From Batkoa obscura (lineage: Eukaryota; Entomophthoromycota; Entomophthoromycetes; Entomophthorales; Batkoaceae): DNA of 64,000 bases. The translations under genes and the position numbers were made by a program. The notes beneath the pieces were generated by a model. It was not told the origin of the DNA and made no database searches. It saw nothing but the letters and a program-made list of their open reading frames with translations. Below, in pieces: positions 13,446 to 26,688 of this stretch; positions within the stretch are counted from its first letter, which is position 1, and the number at the start of each line of letters is the position of its first letter. The DNA is taken from positions 558,001 through 622,000 of the forward strand of contig JASVEC010000004.1 of NCBI GenBank assembly GCA_030770535.1. The letters run 5' to 3'.

Positions 13446-16400
13446 ATACCTTTTATTTTTTTTAAAAATAAAACTCCTCTCTTTTCAGAATGCTTTTTGT
13501 TTATATAGTTTTGTTTGAAGTACCTTTATTTCCTCTTATAAAATATGACTCACTAAGTATAATGTGACGATTCATTTATCTTTATGTTTCTGATAAAGCG
13601 ATATTATTGGTGGATAAAAGTTATGTAAGATAATCAATGAAGAATGAAATGAATAAAATTCAAGTGATAATTAAAAGTTTTTATCAAGGTAAACTTTTCA
13701 GTATAATATTCTGAAAAGCTTATAAAAAATTCATAATTTTTATGGATATATATATATTTCTAATAATAGACATGAAGCAAAGTTCTTTAATTGAGAATAT
13801 GCTGAAAAGTACGTGAACGCGTTTTTTGTTTCAATATTTTTCAATATTTTATAAAACTTATACTACATAAAAAATGGTCAAATACATGAAACTGAAAATA
13901 TATTACTATATATTTAGAATCTTTAGCTGAAAACAATGGTCAAGCACTGCCTTTGATATATACTTTATAGAATAATATCTTCAAAGATAAACAATGGTGT
14001 TTTGTAAATAATTTTGATAAAGCTATCAAAAATCTAAATTTGAGGTAAACCGGGAGAGGTACAAATACCAGGTAATTAAACATAATGATAACCATTTACC
14101 AAGTTGAATACCCCTTAAAAAAGGATACTAGTGATTACTTTAATTAACCTTTTTATTGAGATTTTTTATTGAGTAAGCTTTAACAGTTATTTGAGGCTAT
14201 ACGCTACATGTATAGTTCCAACTGTACCATTTCCTACAGATTAAATAGTATTTGTAGATTACATATCTTCTTTAACAAGGCTATTGCTATAGAATGTTTT
14301 AGTTTTATACTACTTTACTTTCGACTAAAAATGTATTACGATCATAAATTGCCGTATATAAGACATGTTCCAATCCCTCTATATCCGCTTCAGAACTAAA
14401 CCGAAAAATTTATCAATAGCTGATTTTTTTCAAATATTAGTATCTACTCTATTTATCATCACTAAAATCAAACAGTGTGTTTATACTTCATGAACTCAAC
14501 CATGTTCATCTACATATCGAATTCATACACCATATATCCAACAAAATTGAGCAGGTTTGGTTTAAATAAATATAAAATATTTACTTGTTAATATTGTAAC
14601 CTCCCAATTAAACATTATTATTAACATATTCATACGATAATTATTTATCAATTGTATTCTTGTTCTCTTTAATAGACTTACTTTATTAACACGACTATTT
14701 GTCTTTTTCATTGTATTGTTTTTGATAATTTTTTAAAATTATGATTCTTAGACCCAAAATTGTATACTGGCAAATAAATGTCAAAAGTTAAATGTAAAAT
14801 ATTATAAAATATCATTTTTTAAATCATAGACTAATTCTACATCAATTTTTTATTTTAAATATTATAGTCCTTCCTATCATAATCAACAATAGGCTAAAAA
14901 CAATATTTTTTCCATTCCTTCAAGTAAAAGGTTGTTTCTAGAAATAATTTTATCCTGGTTGAATTATTTACAAAGTAGACCCAGAAATAAGTATTTAAAT
15001 GACTTTATTTATTAGTCTGTTAAATAACTAACTAACTATAATATTATAATCTTTATGTAATAACAGTATTAACAATTAAAAGGTTACCCAAGTTTTAAAG
15101 CGCTAGAAAAATCTCTAATATAATAATTATAATGTTTAAATTGATAAATATTATTTGTAGGGTAAAAACATATTAAAGGAAAAGAATTATCTATTAACAA
15201 CAGAAAAAGTACCTTGTTACTTCTATTCATCCTTAACATATCACTACCTTTATTGAAAAAGGGTATAGTGCATAAAGCGTTAGAAAAACCTTGTAATAAC
15301 TAATAAAACTCTATCAAGGTAAAAATACTATAGTGTATAACATGTAGTAAGATTATAAGATTGTTTATATAGACAGTTATTAAATTAACAGATCCCACGT
15401 AGCAACATCAAGATAATCTTCGTTATTAGCTACTAATAGTTGATAACTCCTATAATTTTTGCAATACAGGCAATTATCAAGAATGTCCCAATGTTAAAGT
15501 TAACAATCAATATAGGCAGTTTTTAATTTTATTAAATGCAGTTTGTATTTTTTATACGGAACTTCTAAATAGTATACCGAATACTATTTAGACACGCCCT
15601 TTTTATGTGGTGGTTACTATGTTCAATTATAATAAAACATGGGTATAAGCCAGTTGTCTGATATGCTATTAGCGTACATCCCTAGCTATAACACTCTTTT
15701 TTCTTACACACAACATGGCTTAAAATAATCAAAAACAATGAAAAGTTAAGGTTTTACTAACTTACAAACTTTTGAATATTATAATTTAAAAGTAATAAAA
15801 AAGCAATATAGTTTGTATATTTTTTTTAATAGCTTATATATTTTTCTCTTCAAAATATTAAGTGAAGCTGCTTTATTTTGTTCAAATTTTGTTCTTAATT
15901 GGTTAAATTGGATTTAATCATTGGCTACAGGAGAGTTTTAAACCGCTTAATATTGGATTAGGTAAACATTTATTGTCCACTAGTAAATACTATTATTATA
16001 TCGATTAGCAAACTGTTTACCAAAACTAAAATCCATCCCTTACTTTTTATCTCAATAAAAGCAAAGTAAGATTATACAGGTTATAATCATGTCATAAAAA
16101 TAGCCAACTCCTTGATTTTTGACAATTGGTTTTATGAACCTTTTCTAAAATAATTAACAGAGTTTTGAATTTTTAATAGCTAATAATTCAAGGAAAAAAT
16201 GGCAACTATTTCGAGAGTGATAAGGCATTGATTTTTAATAATAAAAAACAATTATTAAATATTATTAAAACCTTGTGAAAAAATTCAATAAAAATTGTAC
16301 AAATCATTATAATACAAAAATCAAAATGAACAAATAGTATATAATATGTAGATATAACTAGAAGTTATGAGATACGATTATAGTTTTATCAATAATTCTA

Positions 16401-16490
16401 ATATTTTTTCAGCATTAAATATATAGTTATTTAATTATGTTTTGTTGTTTAAAATAACTTATGGCAAGACAGTTTTTATTTAAAATAACA
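13446..16490. other. Long intergenic stretch
   Basis: About 3 kb without a supported gene. Frames are short (the longest is 63 codons at 14208-14399, with no motif) and composition is uniformly AT-rich. The first few hundred bases should contain the ILV6 promoter. I see no tRNA, rRNA or transposon end. Confidence 0.45.
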
Positions 16491-16492
16491 TT

Positions 16493-17600
16493 TATATTTG
16501 CAAGATAAAAATTGAATAACCCTTCCCATTTAATGATTCACATAATTTAATAAAAATCAAGCCCCATTCTCCATAGCCGAATTTTTTCAATAGCTCCATA
16601 ATATCCTTATATTAGTTCTTAAACGTTGACACCAATAAACTATCACTATTTGATGCCATGCGGATACCATTTTTCAAGGATGTCAAAGCTATATCATAAT
16701 GTCCCGTAATGATAGCACATAGTAAAGGTGCATTTTTTAAGCCTATTAGTAGGTTCTTTGTTTTTCAATGATAGTCAGGCAATATTTAAACGGTCATTTT
16801 TAGCACTATTTCTTAATCTTTTGATATCACGACAATAGTAATTTAAATTTATACTACTTTTGATTAATAATTCAATTATTTTAAAATGGTCACTGGAAGT
16901 TGAAAACGTGAGGATGAGCCATAGTTAAAGTTGATAAAGCCATGCTAGATCAGTGATTTCACTAATTTGTAGTATCGTTTGCGACACGCAAATAGAAAAA
17001 TGAACTTGTTGAAAGCATGTATGCTGATCTTTTTTTATAGTAAACATACTAAGCTGAATAGACTGCTAAAATAAGTAACTTTTTATAATGCACCTGAGCC
17101 TCTATGGTCAATGTTGGCTCCAAATATAGAAAACAATTCATTGATTGAATTAACTATTTTGAAGAAGTGCTGGTAAAAGATTGTTGATTTATGGTTGATA
17201 GACAATATCTAGTTTTATTATTAGGTTAAATATGGTTATTAACTTTTTTAAATCCTAATTCAAATAGTATACCGCTATCAAAGTTAATATCGAGGTTGAT
17301 ATGTGTGTTGCTTTGACAAAATAAATGATAGTAGCTTCATAACCATTTTTTTAACAATGCTGGAATGTATAATGATCTTCCTTTACAAAAAATACAAATG
17401 TATTGATTAGGTTTAATACTATCACCTCATTGTTATTTGATCAAGGATGTCGAATGTTAGTTAATCAAAAAAATACTTGTTTTCATGGATACAAGTTAAG
17501 TATAAAGCCCGTACATATTGGTTTTTAAAATGGTTGCAAAAATATTTTGTTAATAAGTTACTGAAGTTACATATTAATAAATTTATATGATCAATCCATC
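16493..17600 (-). pseudogene. Decayed ankyrin-repeat gene
   Basis: Reading the minus strand in short pieces gives stretches typical of ankyrin repeats, including INELFSIFGANIDHRG near 17085-17150, HFKIIELLIKSSINLN near 16845-16890, APLLCAIITGHYDIALTSL near 16665-16725 and DIMELLKKFGYGEWGL near 16550-16600. They lie in order but in different frames and are interrupted by stops, so no continuous product is possible. Ankyrin genes are often expanded in families in fungi, which may explain a dead copy here. The edges are approximate, and the assignment rests on motif resemblance only. Confidence 0.45.
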
Positions 17601-17854
17601 AATGAGAGTTGATCTTGCATTGCAAAAAATTAGCCAAAAGTAATTTCAAATTCAGTTTGAAGTTTTAAATGAGCAAAGTGTATTTTTCAGTTTAGTTTTC
17701 TTTGTCATCAAAATAAATAATTTGACAACTCGTTAAAATAAAAATCAACCAATAACCTACCTTGATCTTAAGCATAACTTTTTTTTAGAAAAAATAATTT
17801 TATAAAAGTATAAAATGATTAAATTATGAAAAGTTTAGCATTTATTGCAAAAAA

Positions 17855-19891
17855 ATGAGTAAAAATAATGATCAAAATGTAAGCAATTCTTATCTTTATT
17901 TTTTAAATTTTAACTCTGTTTAGAAACATATAGTAAATTTGAATAATCTAAAAGTGGATAATTTAAATACAATAGATGATAGATACGCCACCAATAGCAA
18001 CAACACAAACAATGTATTCAGCATATCTAGACGTAAGTACAGAAAGCCTTTAGAAGTGGACTATAAAAGACCAGACAATTTCTTTGAGTTGTCAAAAAAG
18101 GAGCAGGATCGATTCATGAAAAAATACACACAGAAACGTAAAGAAGCTGAAGCTAAAGCCAAGGCTGAAGCTGAAACGCAGCGCAAATCCCAAGAGTTGA
18201 GAGAGCATACCAATAGCTCAATGAGTAATCAATTGGCTAAAGAAAAACACAAGTATCATATGCAAAAGAATGCTGAAAAACAAGAAAAAGCTGAAATGCA
18301 GCGTAAAATACAAGAACTGGAGGAAGATACTAATGGCCCAAAGGAAAATTTATTACCTATAGAAAAGAGGCTTGAACCAATTTCTAATAAAAATTTACCC
18401 TCGAGTACAGTTAATGGTAATAAAAACTATCAAGAAGTAAACTACCAAGAATCTATTTACGATAAAACCTCGGATGATGAAGATAATATAGGAGGATTTG
18501 TTAAGATTAACGGTTTTATATATAAGTATTATGAGCTTAAAGTACGTATGTATGATGAAATTAACCATGAAAATAAAATTAAGAATCCAGTCAACTTACC
18601 TCCAAAATCATCATATACACCGGATTTAAGGCAGATCAACGGTAGTAAGTATAGTAAATGTAATGTCAATAAATCAATTTACTCAGTCCAACTAAAAGAA
18701 AAGGGAGATGATCGTAAACCGATGACTAAAAAAATGGTAGGCATTGGTATTTTATTGTATAATACCCTATTAATATTTGAAGTTCAAAGAGCAATCGTTG
18801 ATGAAGTTTGAAACAGTAAATGGAAAAAGATATATGAAATTAAATATGCTTGGAGCAGGAGCATCTTCAAGGGTATTTAAAGTGATCGATTTTGGCACTT
18901 TAGAAGTGCTTGCATTAAAGATCATTGATATCAAAGGAGTGAGTCAAAATATAACGAATTTGTATCGTACTGAAATTGAGGTGTTAAAAGAATTTACAAA
19001 TGACCCACATGTGATTCGACTGTTTGAATTTGAATTTATAGAAAATGCTGAGATAAAATTGGTATACATTTTAAAGTAGTATTGTAAATAATTGATCAAT
19101 TTTATTTTAGATTTTTGAATTGGGTACATCCAATTTTGTTGAATACTTAAAGTTTGCACATGATAATCAGTATAATCCAATTGGATTTGCAAAGTTTAGA
19201 TGGAAAGAGGTATTAAGCATTAAATTGAAGGAATACAACGTTAACAAAAACACTAGATGGTATTAGCAGTTAAGGCATTACACGATAAAGGGATCGTTCA
19301 CTGTGATTTAAAAATGGATAATTTTGTAGTAGCTTGTGGCAAAGTAAAAGTAATTGATCTTGGATTGGCTTTGAAATTAGGTAGTGGACAAAAGTGGGGT
19401 AAAAAGTATGAAGTGGTAATTACAATTTTTACCTCACTGTAGTTTGATAATAATTTTTGTAGCAAGGTACACCAGATTATTTAGCGCCAGAAGCCATTAT
19501 TGGCTACCCATCAGTTGACCCTAATGCTAATGAGGGTAAATTAGAATATTTGGTATTTTATATTTAATTAAAAGTATCAATACTAATAAATCAACCTTAG
19601 GTTGGCTTTCCAGCGGATATATGGGGATTGGGGTGCATATTATATACAATGATTTATGGACGTAGTATATTTAATCGAAAGTATGATATACCACAAATTA
19701 GACTCGTATTAAGGAGTAGTGCACCAATTGAGAATGATGTAGAATTTGATGATAAAATTAAAGCTGGCGAAGGATTTATGACTGTACCTAAAAGCCTTAA
19801 GAGATTAATTAAGGCTTGTCTTGTAAAGGATCCTGAAAAAAGGATTTCGATTCATGGAATTCTTAACCATCTGTTTTTGGAAGGTGTTTGA
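17855..19891 (+). CDS. MPS1: Mps1/TTK-family dual-specificity protein kinase
   Basis: Kinase of the spindle assembly checkpoint and, in yeast, spindle-pole duplication. Exons 17855-17878, 17924-18736, 18783-19061, 19111-19209, 19257-19415, 19463-19552 and 19601-19891 join in frame to 584 residues. The first 300 residues are hydrophilic, with a Lys/Glu/Ala-rich coiled-coil-like part, and lack known domains, as usual for Mps1. The kinase domain opens with VNGKRYMKLNMLGAGASSRVFKV, split here as VNGKRYMKL and the Gly loop GAGASSRVF, then ALKIID, GIVHCDLKMDNF, VIDLGLA and GTPDYLAPEAI, ending in DPEKRISIHGIL. The HRD Arg is Cys and DFG reads DLG; loss of the Arg also occurs in Mps1 relatives (HSD). 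The VNGK..Y.KL opening and GTPDY..PEA segment are the reasons for Mps1 over other kinases. Confidence 0.85.
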
Positions 19892-20272
19892 ATGACAAAC
19901 ATTTTTTGTACCATTTTAATTTTAAAAGCTTTGGTGGCTTTGTTTAGTAATTGATACCCCTTTTATTTTATTTGGATTATTTATACCCTACTTTTTGGTT
20001 TATTGAAATATAGTTTACACATGTATATATTTTTAGGTTTATTCATCTTATTTTATTTATTTCCCCTCTTTTATTAAATATATACCTTTCTCAATAGTAC
20101 AGCAATAAAGCTTTTATATTTATTTAGTGTTTTTCAAAATAAAAGTCGCTTTTAAAAATAATTTTACTCTTAAATAATGCATTATATTATATAATATAAA
20201 TTCAAGGAACTACAAATTATTCAAAATAAAACTTTTATTCTTATAACTAAAAAGCAAAAGCAAATTGCTGAA
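19892..20272. promoter_or_regulatory. Intergenic, MPS1 to RAD51 paralogue
   Basis: About 380 bases between two co-directional genes, with AATAAA-like strings just after MPS1 and an AT-rich stretch before the next ATG. No frame or repeat of note. Confidence 0.35.
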
Positions 20273-22069
20273 ATGGATGAAAAAAGGATCAGGAGAACGA
20301 TAGTTAGTCTCACGGAAATTGATAAGTATAAACGAGAACGACTGATACTAGGTGGGGCCAACAACACCTTACAACTGACTGAGGCAGAGTATCAAGATTT
20401 AAATCTCTCCTGCAATTTTAGACCAAAAACAATAGCAGATTTAATAAAAGGTTTTTAAAAATTGAATTTAAAATCGAATACACTAAAGTAATATAAAAAA
20501 GAGGAAGAAGATAAACAATGTACACTAAAGTTTGGGGTCCGAGAGATAGATAACTTGTTTCAGTATAGTGGTGATAGAACTAGGACTACTTTGATCGCGA
20601 ATGGGTTTGTGGAATCAACTGGACTGCCATTAAAAAGCATTGTTGAAGTTACTGGGATCTTAGGAATTGGTAAAACAAGTTTATGGTAAACTGCTTTTTT
20701 TTAATGATACATGTTTCTAAATGTGATGTAGTTTACAATTAGCACTGAACATTCAGATTCCAAGTATTGAAAATGATTTCTTACCTAATCAAACAGTTTA
20801 TATTGGTAAGTATACATTTCTTTTAAGACTTTTATTTACTTTTTTTAGTCACTGATGGTTCTTTATCTACTACTGTTTCAAGAGCTAATGAAATGTATCG
20901 AGGGATAGGTATATTTAGACTTAATGGTGAAATGATTTTAATTAATTCTGTTTTTTAGATGTAGATTTTGATACAAGTATAGAAAACATTCATTTTTTTA
21001 ATGTGAATGAATATTTAGAAATATTAAATTTATTTAAAGAATTAGTTACTAATAATTATATAATGGAAAATAACGTAACTTTATTTTATTTTATTCAGCT
21101 TGTTAATTTATTTAAATGTTAGATAAAATTAATAGTACTTGATTCATTATCATTTCCCTTTTATCAAAACTTTCCGAGGTTTCAAGATAAAATTAAACAA
21201 GTACGTAAACTAGCAGTATTGATGAATCAATTGACAACTGAATTTGACTTAACAGTAATTCCATTTTATAAAAGTGAACATTAAAATTAATTAACGTCAG
21301 ATAGTAATTACAAATCAACTTGTACTGCTACCAAATAGCTCGTCTTCGAATTCGAACTCTTCTTTACAACCATATCTAGGTAAATCAACGATGCTTTTAT
21401 AAAATAATGATATTCATAGTTGGTTAAGGAGAAGCATGGAAAATTATACCAAATCATCAATTATTTTTATATTATAATCAAAAGTCAGAAAGGTAGTTGA
21501 ATTAAATTAAATCTGAACTTTATCTAACTAATAATGCTCAGAAACTTATTATTATCAAAATCAAGTACATTTAGAGAATCAAATATTCCATTTAATTTTG
21601 ATGTAATTAATATTTGTTAATACTAAATCTTGATTTAACTCTTATTTTCTAGACATATGGCAGAATTTATACCCAAATGGATACTAGTCGCTCATTTGAA
21701 AGGTCAAATAGTATAAATACACAAAAAACTTCTAGCTTTCGCTCTCAAGCTCTAACAAACTCAACGTTTCATCCAGATTTGAGTTCATCCCAAGGAGATG
21801 AGGAATATAGCCAAGAAAATTTAAATGAAGTACCATCAACATTAAAAAGGAGCCTTGAAGAAATCGAAAATGATTTAGATGATCAATTAGAGCTGGTTAA
21901 TAGTAGGCATAGGGGTATTAATGAAAATGAAAATCAAGAAAGCTTAATGAATGGCGATGATAACCAATATGAGACGCAGGTAAACAGTCTACGGTTAGTT
22001 AATAATCTTGATGAGTTTATATCAGATATGGATGAGGATTTGTCTCAGTTAACGGAGTTTAGTGATTAG
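20273..22069 (+). CDS. RAD51 paralogue (RAD51C/Rad55-Rad57 type)
   Basis: RecA-fold ATPase that would assist Rad51 filament formation in homologous recombination. Ten exons (20273-20450, 20502-20685, 20732-20805, 20849-20908, 20959-21074, 21123-21254, 21301-21379, 21429-21492, 21542-21602, 21653-22069) join in frame to 454 residues. Walker A is GILGIGKT at residues 111-118, preceded by LPLKSIVEVT and followed by SLCLQLAL. Walker B is LIVLDSLSFPF, followed by the QVRKLAVLMNQL and VIVTNQLVLLP segments and LGEAWK, which is the conserved LGxxW of RAD51 paralogues. The last about 140 residues form an acidic, Ser/Asn/Glu-rich tail not expected in the core family. RAD51C fits best; Rad57 or Rad55 remain possible. 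Confidence 0.78.
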
Positions 22070-22831
22070 CTAAAAGAAAAGTTAAGGATGTATTATTTCT
22101 GCTTTGTATGTTTAATAAATCAAAGTAAATTAATGTTACGAAATTAATTATTAAATTAATTATGCTATTAAGAGAAAAACCAAAAACACGGTTAATAATA
22201 AACAAGTAATGCCTTTAACAAACAAGTAAAATCTAATTCATAAGTTGTATTATCTCAGAACTCTAATTTTTTCCTTTATAGTTACCAATCTTAAGTTTGA
22301 ACAAAAATAATAAAAATATATAAAAATAGCAAGAGAATATAAAAGAAAAAATTGAAATAATGAAAGTAATCTAGAGCATTAATAATAGAGTATTATTATC
22401 TAATAATTCATAGAATTCATTTTATATATAACTTTGATAAATCCAAATTAAGCATTTTTAGAATCTGCATTCGAAACCAACAACTTAAATGTTGTGTTAT
22501 TTAGCAAATTAGTGACGTATTACTCCGATAAAAAACTAAAGGTCCAATTAGAGATTTCAATTAGTATAGAAGAAAACCCCACTTGATTGGCTAAAATCAA
22601 TAACACAAACCAATCAATTACATATGATTTTATCCAAACATTAAAAAATCAAACATCATCTGGTTCAGCCAAGCTACTAAGCAAGTCGAATACGGGTAAG
22701 AATTACCTAAGGTAATTATTAATGTGGAATAAACCAATTATAACGAATATTGGACAGGATTTATGAATTTATCAGAATAAAAAGAAACTTATTAAAAGCT
22801 TATTTAATTACTTTTTTCTTTATAATTAAAA
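22070..22831. promoter_or_regulatory. Intergenic upstream of the aspartic protease gene
   Basis: About 760 bases with no supported frame. The segment 22540-22700 is slightly richer in GC than its surroundings and lies about 130-290 bases before the protease start, so it may carry upstream regulatory sites, but I recognise none. Confidence 0.35.
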
Positions 22832-24134
<1,303 letters not shown>

Positions 24135-24521
24135 ACCAATAAACATTTATAGTATTATATTATTTAAATATATTTAAAGTTGTCTTTAATTGTTTATTAA
24201 ATGAATATGTGATTTGTTCAATTAAAAAAATTAATTGATATTAAAGTATTAGTCAAAAATCAATTAACTTTTATGAAAAAGATACTGATTTAAAAAGCAT
24301 AATATATTAAAATTTTAAAAAATGCATTACAGAAGAAACAATAAAAAATTCAATTTAATCCATTTATTTAAAAAAAGGAAACTAAATTACACTTTCTATA
24401 GCTAAACTATTATACTTTGTTAATAGTAATAACAATTATAAGTTAAAATTATCATAAAAACCAACGCTTATTAATCCAAATTTACTACTTATTACTATAA
24501 CTCCTAATGTATATACACTTA
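24135..24521. terminator. Convergent 3' flanks
   Basis: About 390 AT-rich bases between the stops of two convergent genes; no gene or distinctive repeat is visible. Confidence 0.35.
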
Positions 24522-26228
24522 TTAAAAAACAAATTCCCTCTTTACAGCTTTATGAATAAAATTAATAATTTTTAAATTATTATTAACATCAGTAACAAAA
24601 CTTCCTTTCTTCCCTATCTTTTTAAAATAATTAAACGTATCCATAACAATCCCTTTATCTCCTTCTTTTCCATTACTAGCTTCTTGTTGATATCTTAAAT
24701 AAAATACAATACCTTGGCTTATTAAAGCTACATCTCCACTAGTGAGGTATTTGGATGACAATTGAACCCCATAGCTTAGGAATACTTCACATTCAGCCAA
24801 GGCTTTTATTAAATGAGAAGTGGGATTGATAGTATCATTTAAATGTGTACTAGAGTTATAAAACAATAAAGAGAGGGTAAAAAAGGAAATATAATGAGAT
24901 AAGAATTGAATTCGTAGTTGATAGTAATATAATGGAATAGAGGAATTGATTGATTTTTGTTTAATATCTTCAAATATCGTAATATAATTTAATTGAATTT
25001 GTTTGGTCTTTGTTAAGATGAGGTTAATATAGGATAGTTTTTCGGAAGAGATAGATTGATTAATAAATTTTTGTTTTAATTTGTTTAAATCCAATAATAT
25101 AAAACAAAGTTCATTACAATATAAACAGAATGTTAGTTTACAATTCAAATTTAAATTATTATCCCCATTAAACTCCAACTTTTTTTTATCTCTTATATTG
25201 TGAATGAATTTCTTTACATGTCTTCTTAAATTAATTAAAACATACGGTTGTATTAAATTTGTACCATAACTCAACCTCAATAAAGTATAATAAATCATCA
25301 ACGAACAATATAACATTATCCTCTGCACATCTAATTTCCAATTTAATTTTCGATTAAAATGTAAGCCAATACAAGTAGCTGCTTTAATACAATATTCAAT
25401 ATAAATATCCACAAAATTTGAAATCCAATATACAGATGTTGGACTTAATAATAATATAAATATAGCCTGTATATTTTCTAAAGTAGGTGGAATACGGTGT
25501 GGGGATTTGAATTTTTGAATTAACCTTGATTTAAAATAATCTACTAAAGAGTTACGTTGAGTAGATTCTTCCATCCTTAATAACCCATTTAAAAATATAG
25601 CTGCTTTTAAGGTAGAAGAATAAGTATTAAATTCCAATTTGGAATCATTAAATAAGGGAAATACTGTATTACAAGTAGAATGATATAATTCATAGGCTTG
25701 GATTAATAATACGTTACTTGAGGAAATAGGTAATGGAAGGGTTAAACTAAAAAGATGAAGTTTATTGGTAGATTTTTTAAAGATACCATATTTCTCAGCT
25801 AATATAATTAATAAGGATAACTCTTGCGACTTTTCCGACATAATTGGAAATTGTAATAAACATCTTAGGTTTTCAAAGTTATGTTTTTTAATGACTTTGG
25901 AAAATACTTGACTTGGGAATTGAATTGTAGTAATTAATTTATAATTAGGTTGATATGATAAACCATCTTTAAATTTGAATACTTTAGAATGTTTTTCTTC
26001 AGAAGATTTATTGACTTTGGTATTTAATTTGAAAGAGTAAAGATTGGTTTCTAAGTGAAGTAATTGTTTCTTTTCCTTATGGATTATTAAATAAGTACAT
26101 GTTATTTTTTTAAATTTACAATTACTACATCCAGGTAAAAGTCGATCACATTTTATATGTCGTTTAGTACATTGATCACATCGATGGGGATTAAACTTTG
26201 AAGTAGTTGTATCGTCGTTTGGGTTCAT
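24522..26228 (-). CDS. Zn(2)-Cys(6) fungal transcription factor
   Basis: DNA-binding regulator of the Gal4 class, 568 residues in one exon. The binuclear zinc cluster lies at residues 17-44 with the exact spacing C-X2-C-X6-C-X6-C-X2-C-X6-C (C17, C20, C27, C34, C37, C44), preceded by the usual NPHR basic start and containing KRHIKCD. The remainder is long, alpha-helical and poorly conserved in sight, in the position of the fungal middle-homology region; there is no obvious coiled coil right after the cluster. Target genes cannot be deduced. The divergent neighbour is the CCCH/methyltransferase gene, which gives no hint about targets. Confidence 0.88.
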   Translation of the reverse strand: MNPNDDTTTSKFNPHRCDQCTKRHIKCDRLLPGCSNCKFKKITCTYLIIHKEKKQLLHLETNLYSFKLNTKVNKSSEEKHSKVFKFKDGLSYQPNYKLITTIQFPSQVFSKVIKKHNFENLRCLLQFPIMSEKSQELSLLIILAEKYGIFKKSTNKLHLFSLTLPLPISSSNVLLIQAYELYHSTCNTVFPLFNDSKLEFNTYSSTLKAAIFLNGLLRMEESTQRNSLVDYFKSRLIQKFKSPHRIPPTLENIQAIFILLLSPTSVYWISNFVDIYIEYCIKAATCIGLHFNRKLNWKLDVQRIMLYCSLMIYYTLLRLSYGTNLIQPYVLINLRRHVKKFIHNIRDKKKLEFNGDNNLNLNCKLTFCLYCNELCFILLDLNKLKQKFINQSISSEKLSYINLILTKTKQIQLNYITIFEDIKQKSINSSIPLYYYQLRIQFLSHYISFFTLSLLFYNSSTHLNDTINPTSHLIKALAECEVFLSYGVQLSSKYLTSGDVALISQGIVFYLRYQQEASNGKEGDKGIVMDTFNYFKKIGKKGSFVTDVNNNLKIINFIHKAVKREFVF

Positions 26229-26688
26229 TTCAAATAATAGAAAGAAGTGAAAGAATAAAAAACATTTGAGGGTGAAGATTAATAATTTTTAATAAAAAAG
26301 TAGAAATTAATAAGCAAAATAACTGAATAAGTGAGTTAGAAATAGTATTATAAATAATTGACAAATCACTATACTTGGAAAAATTACTTCACTTAAAACC
26401 GGTTTATTATTATTTAAGTGGTATTTTATTATCATTGTGCTTAAATAATGAGTAAAATTGATAATAGTTTAGTAAGAGTATACATTAAGATAAGTAATTT
26501 ATTATTAATTTAAGATATTTTATAATATATTTATAATAATCAATTACAATACCAGTTTATTAAATATACTAACATTTACAATATTTTATAAATTTAGGAT
26601 TCAATAAATTAAAGAATAAAAATTAATTTTATATAAAATTATTTAATAGGTTTATAATAAACCCGAGTTAACCTTTTTCTTTCTTAAA
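26229..26688. promoter_or_regulatory. Shared divergent promoter region
   Basis: 460 bases between two divergent starts, extremely AT-rich. It must contain both promoters. I cannot assign specific elements. Confidence 0.4.
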
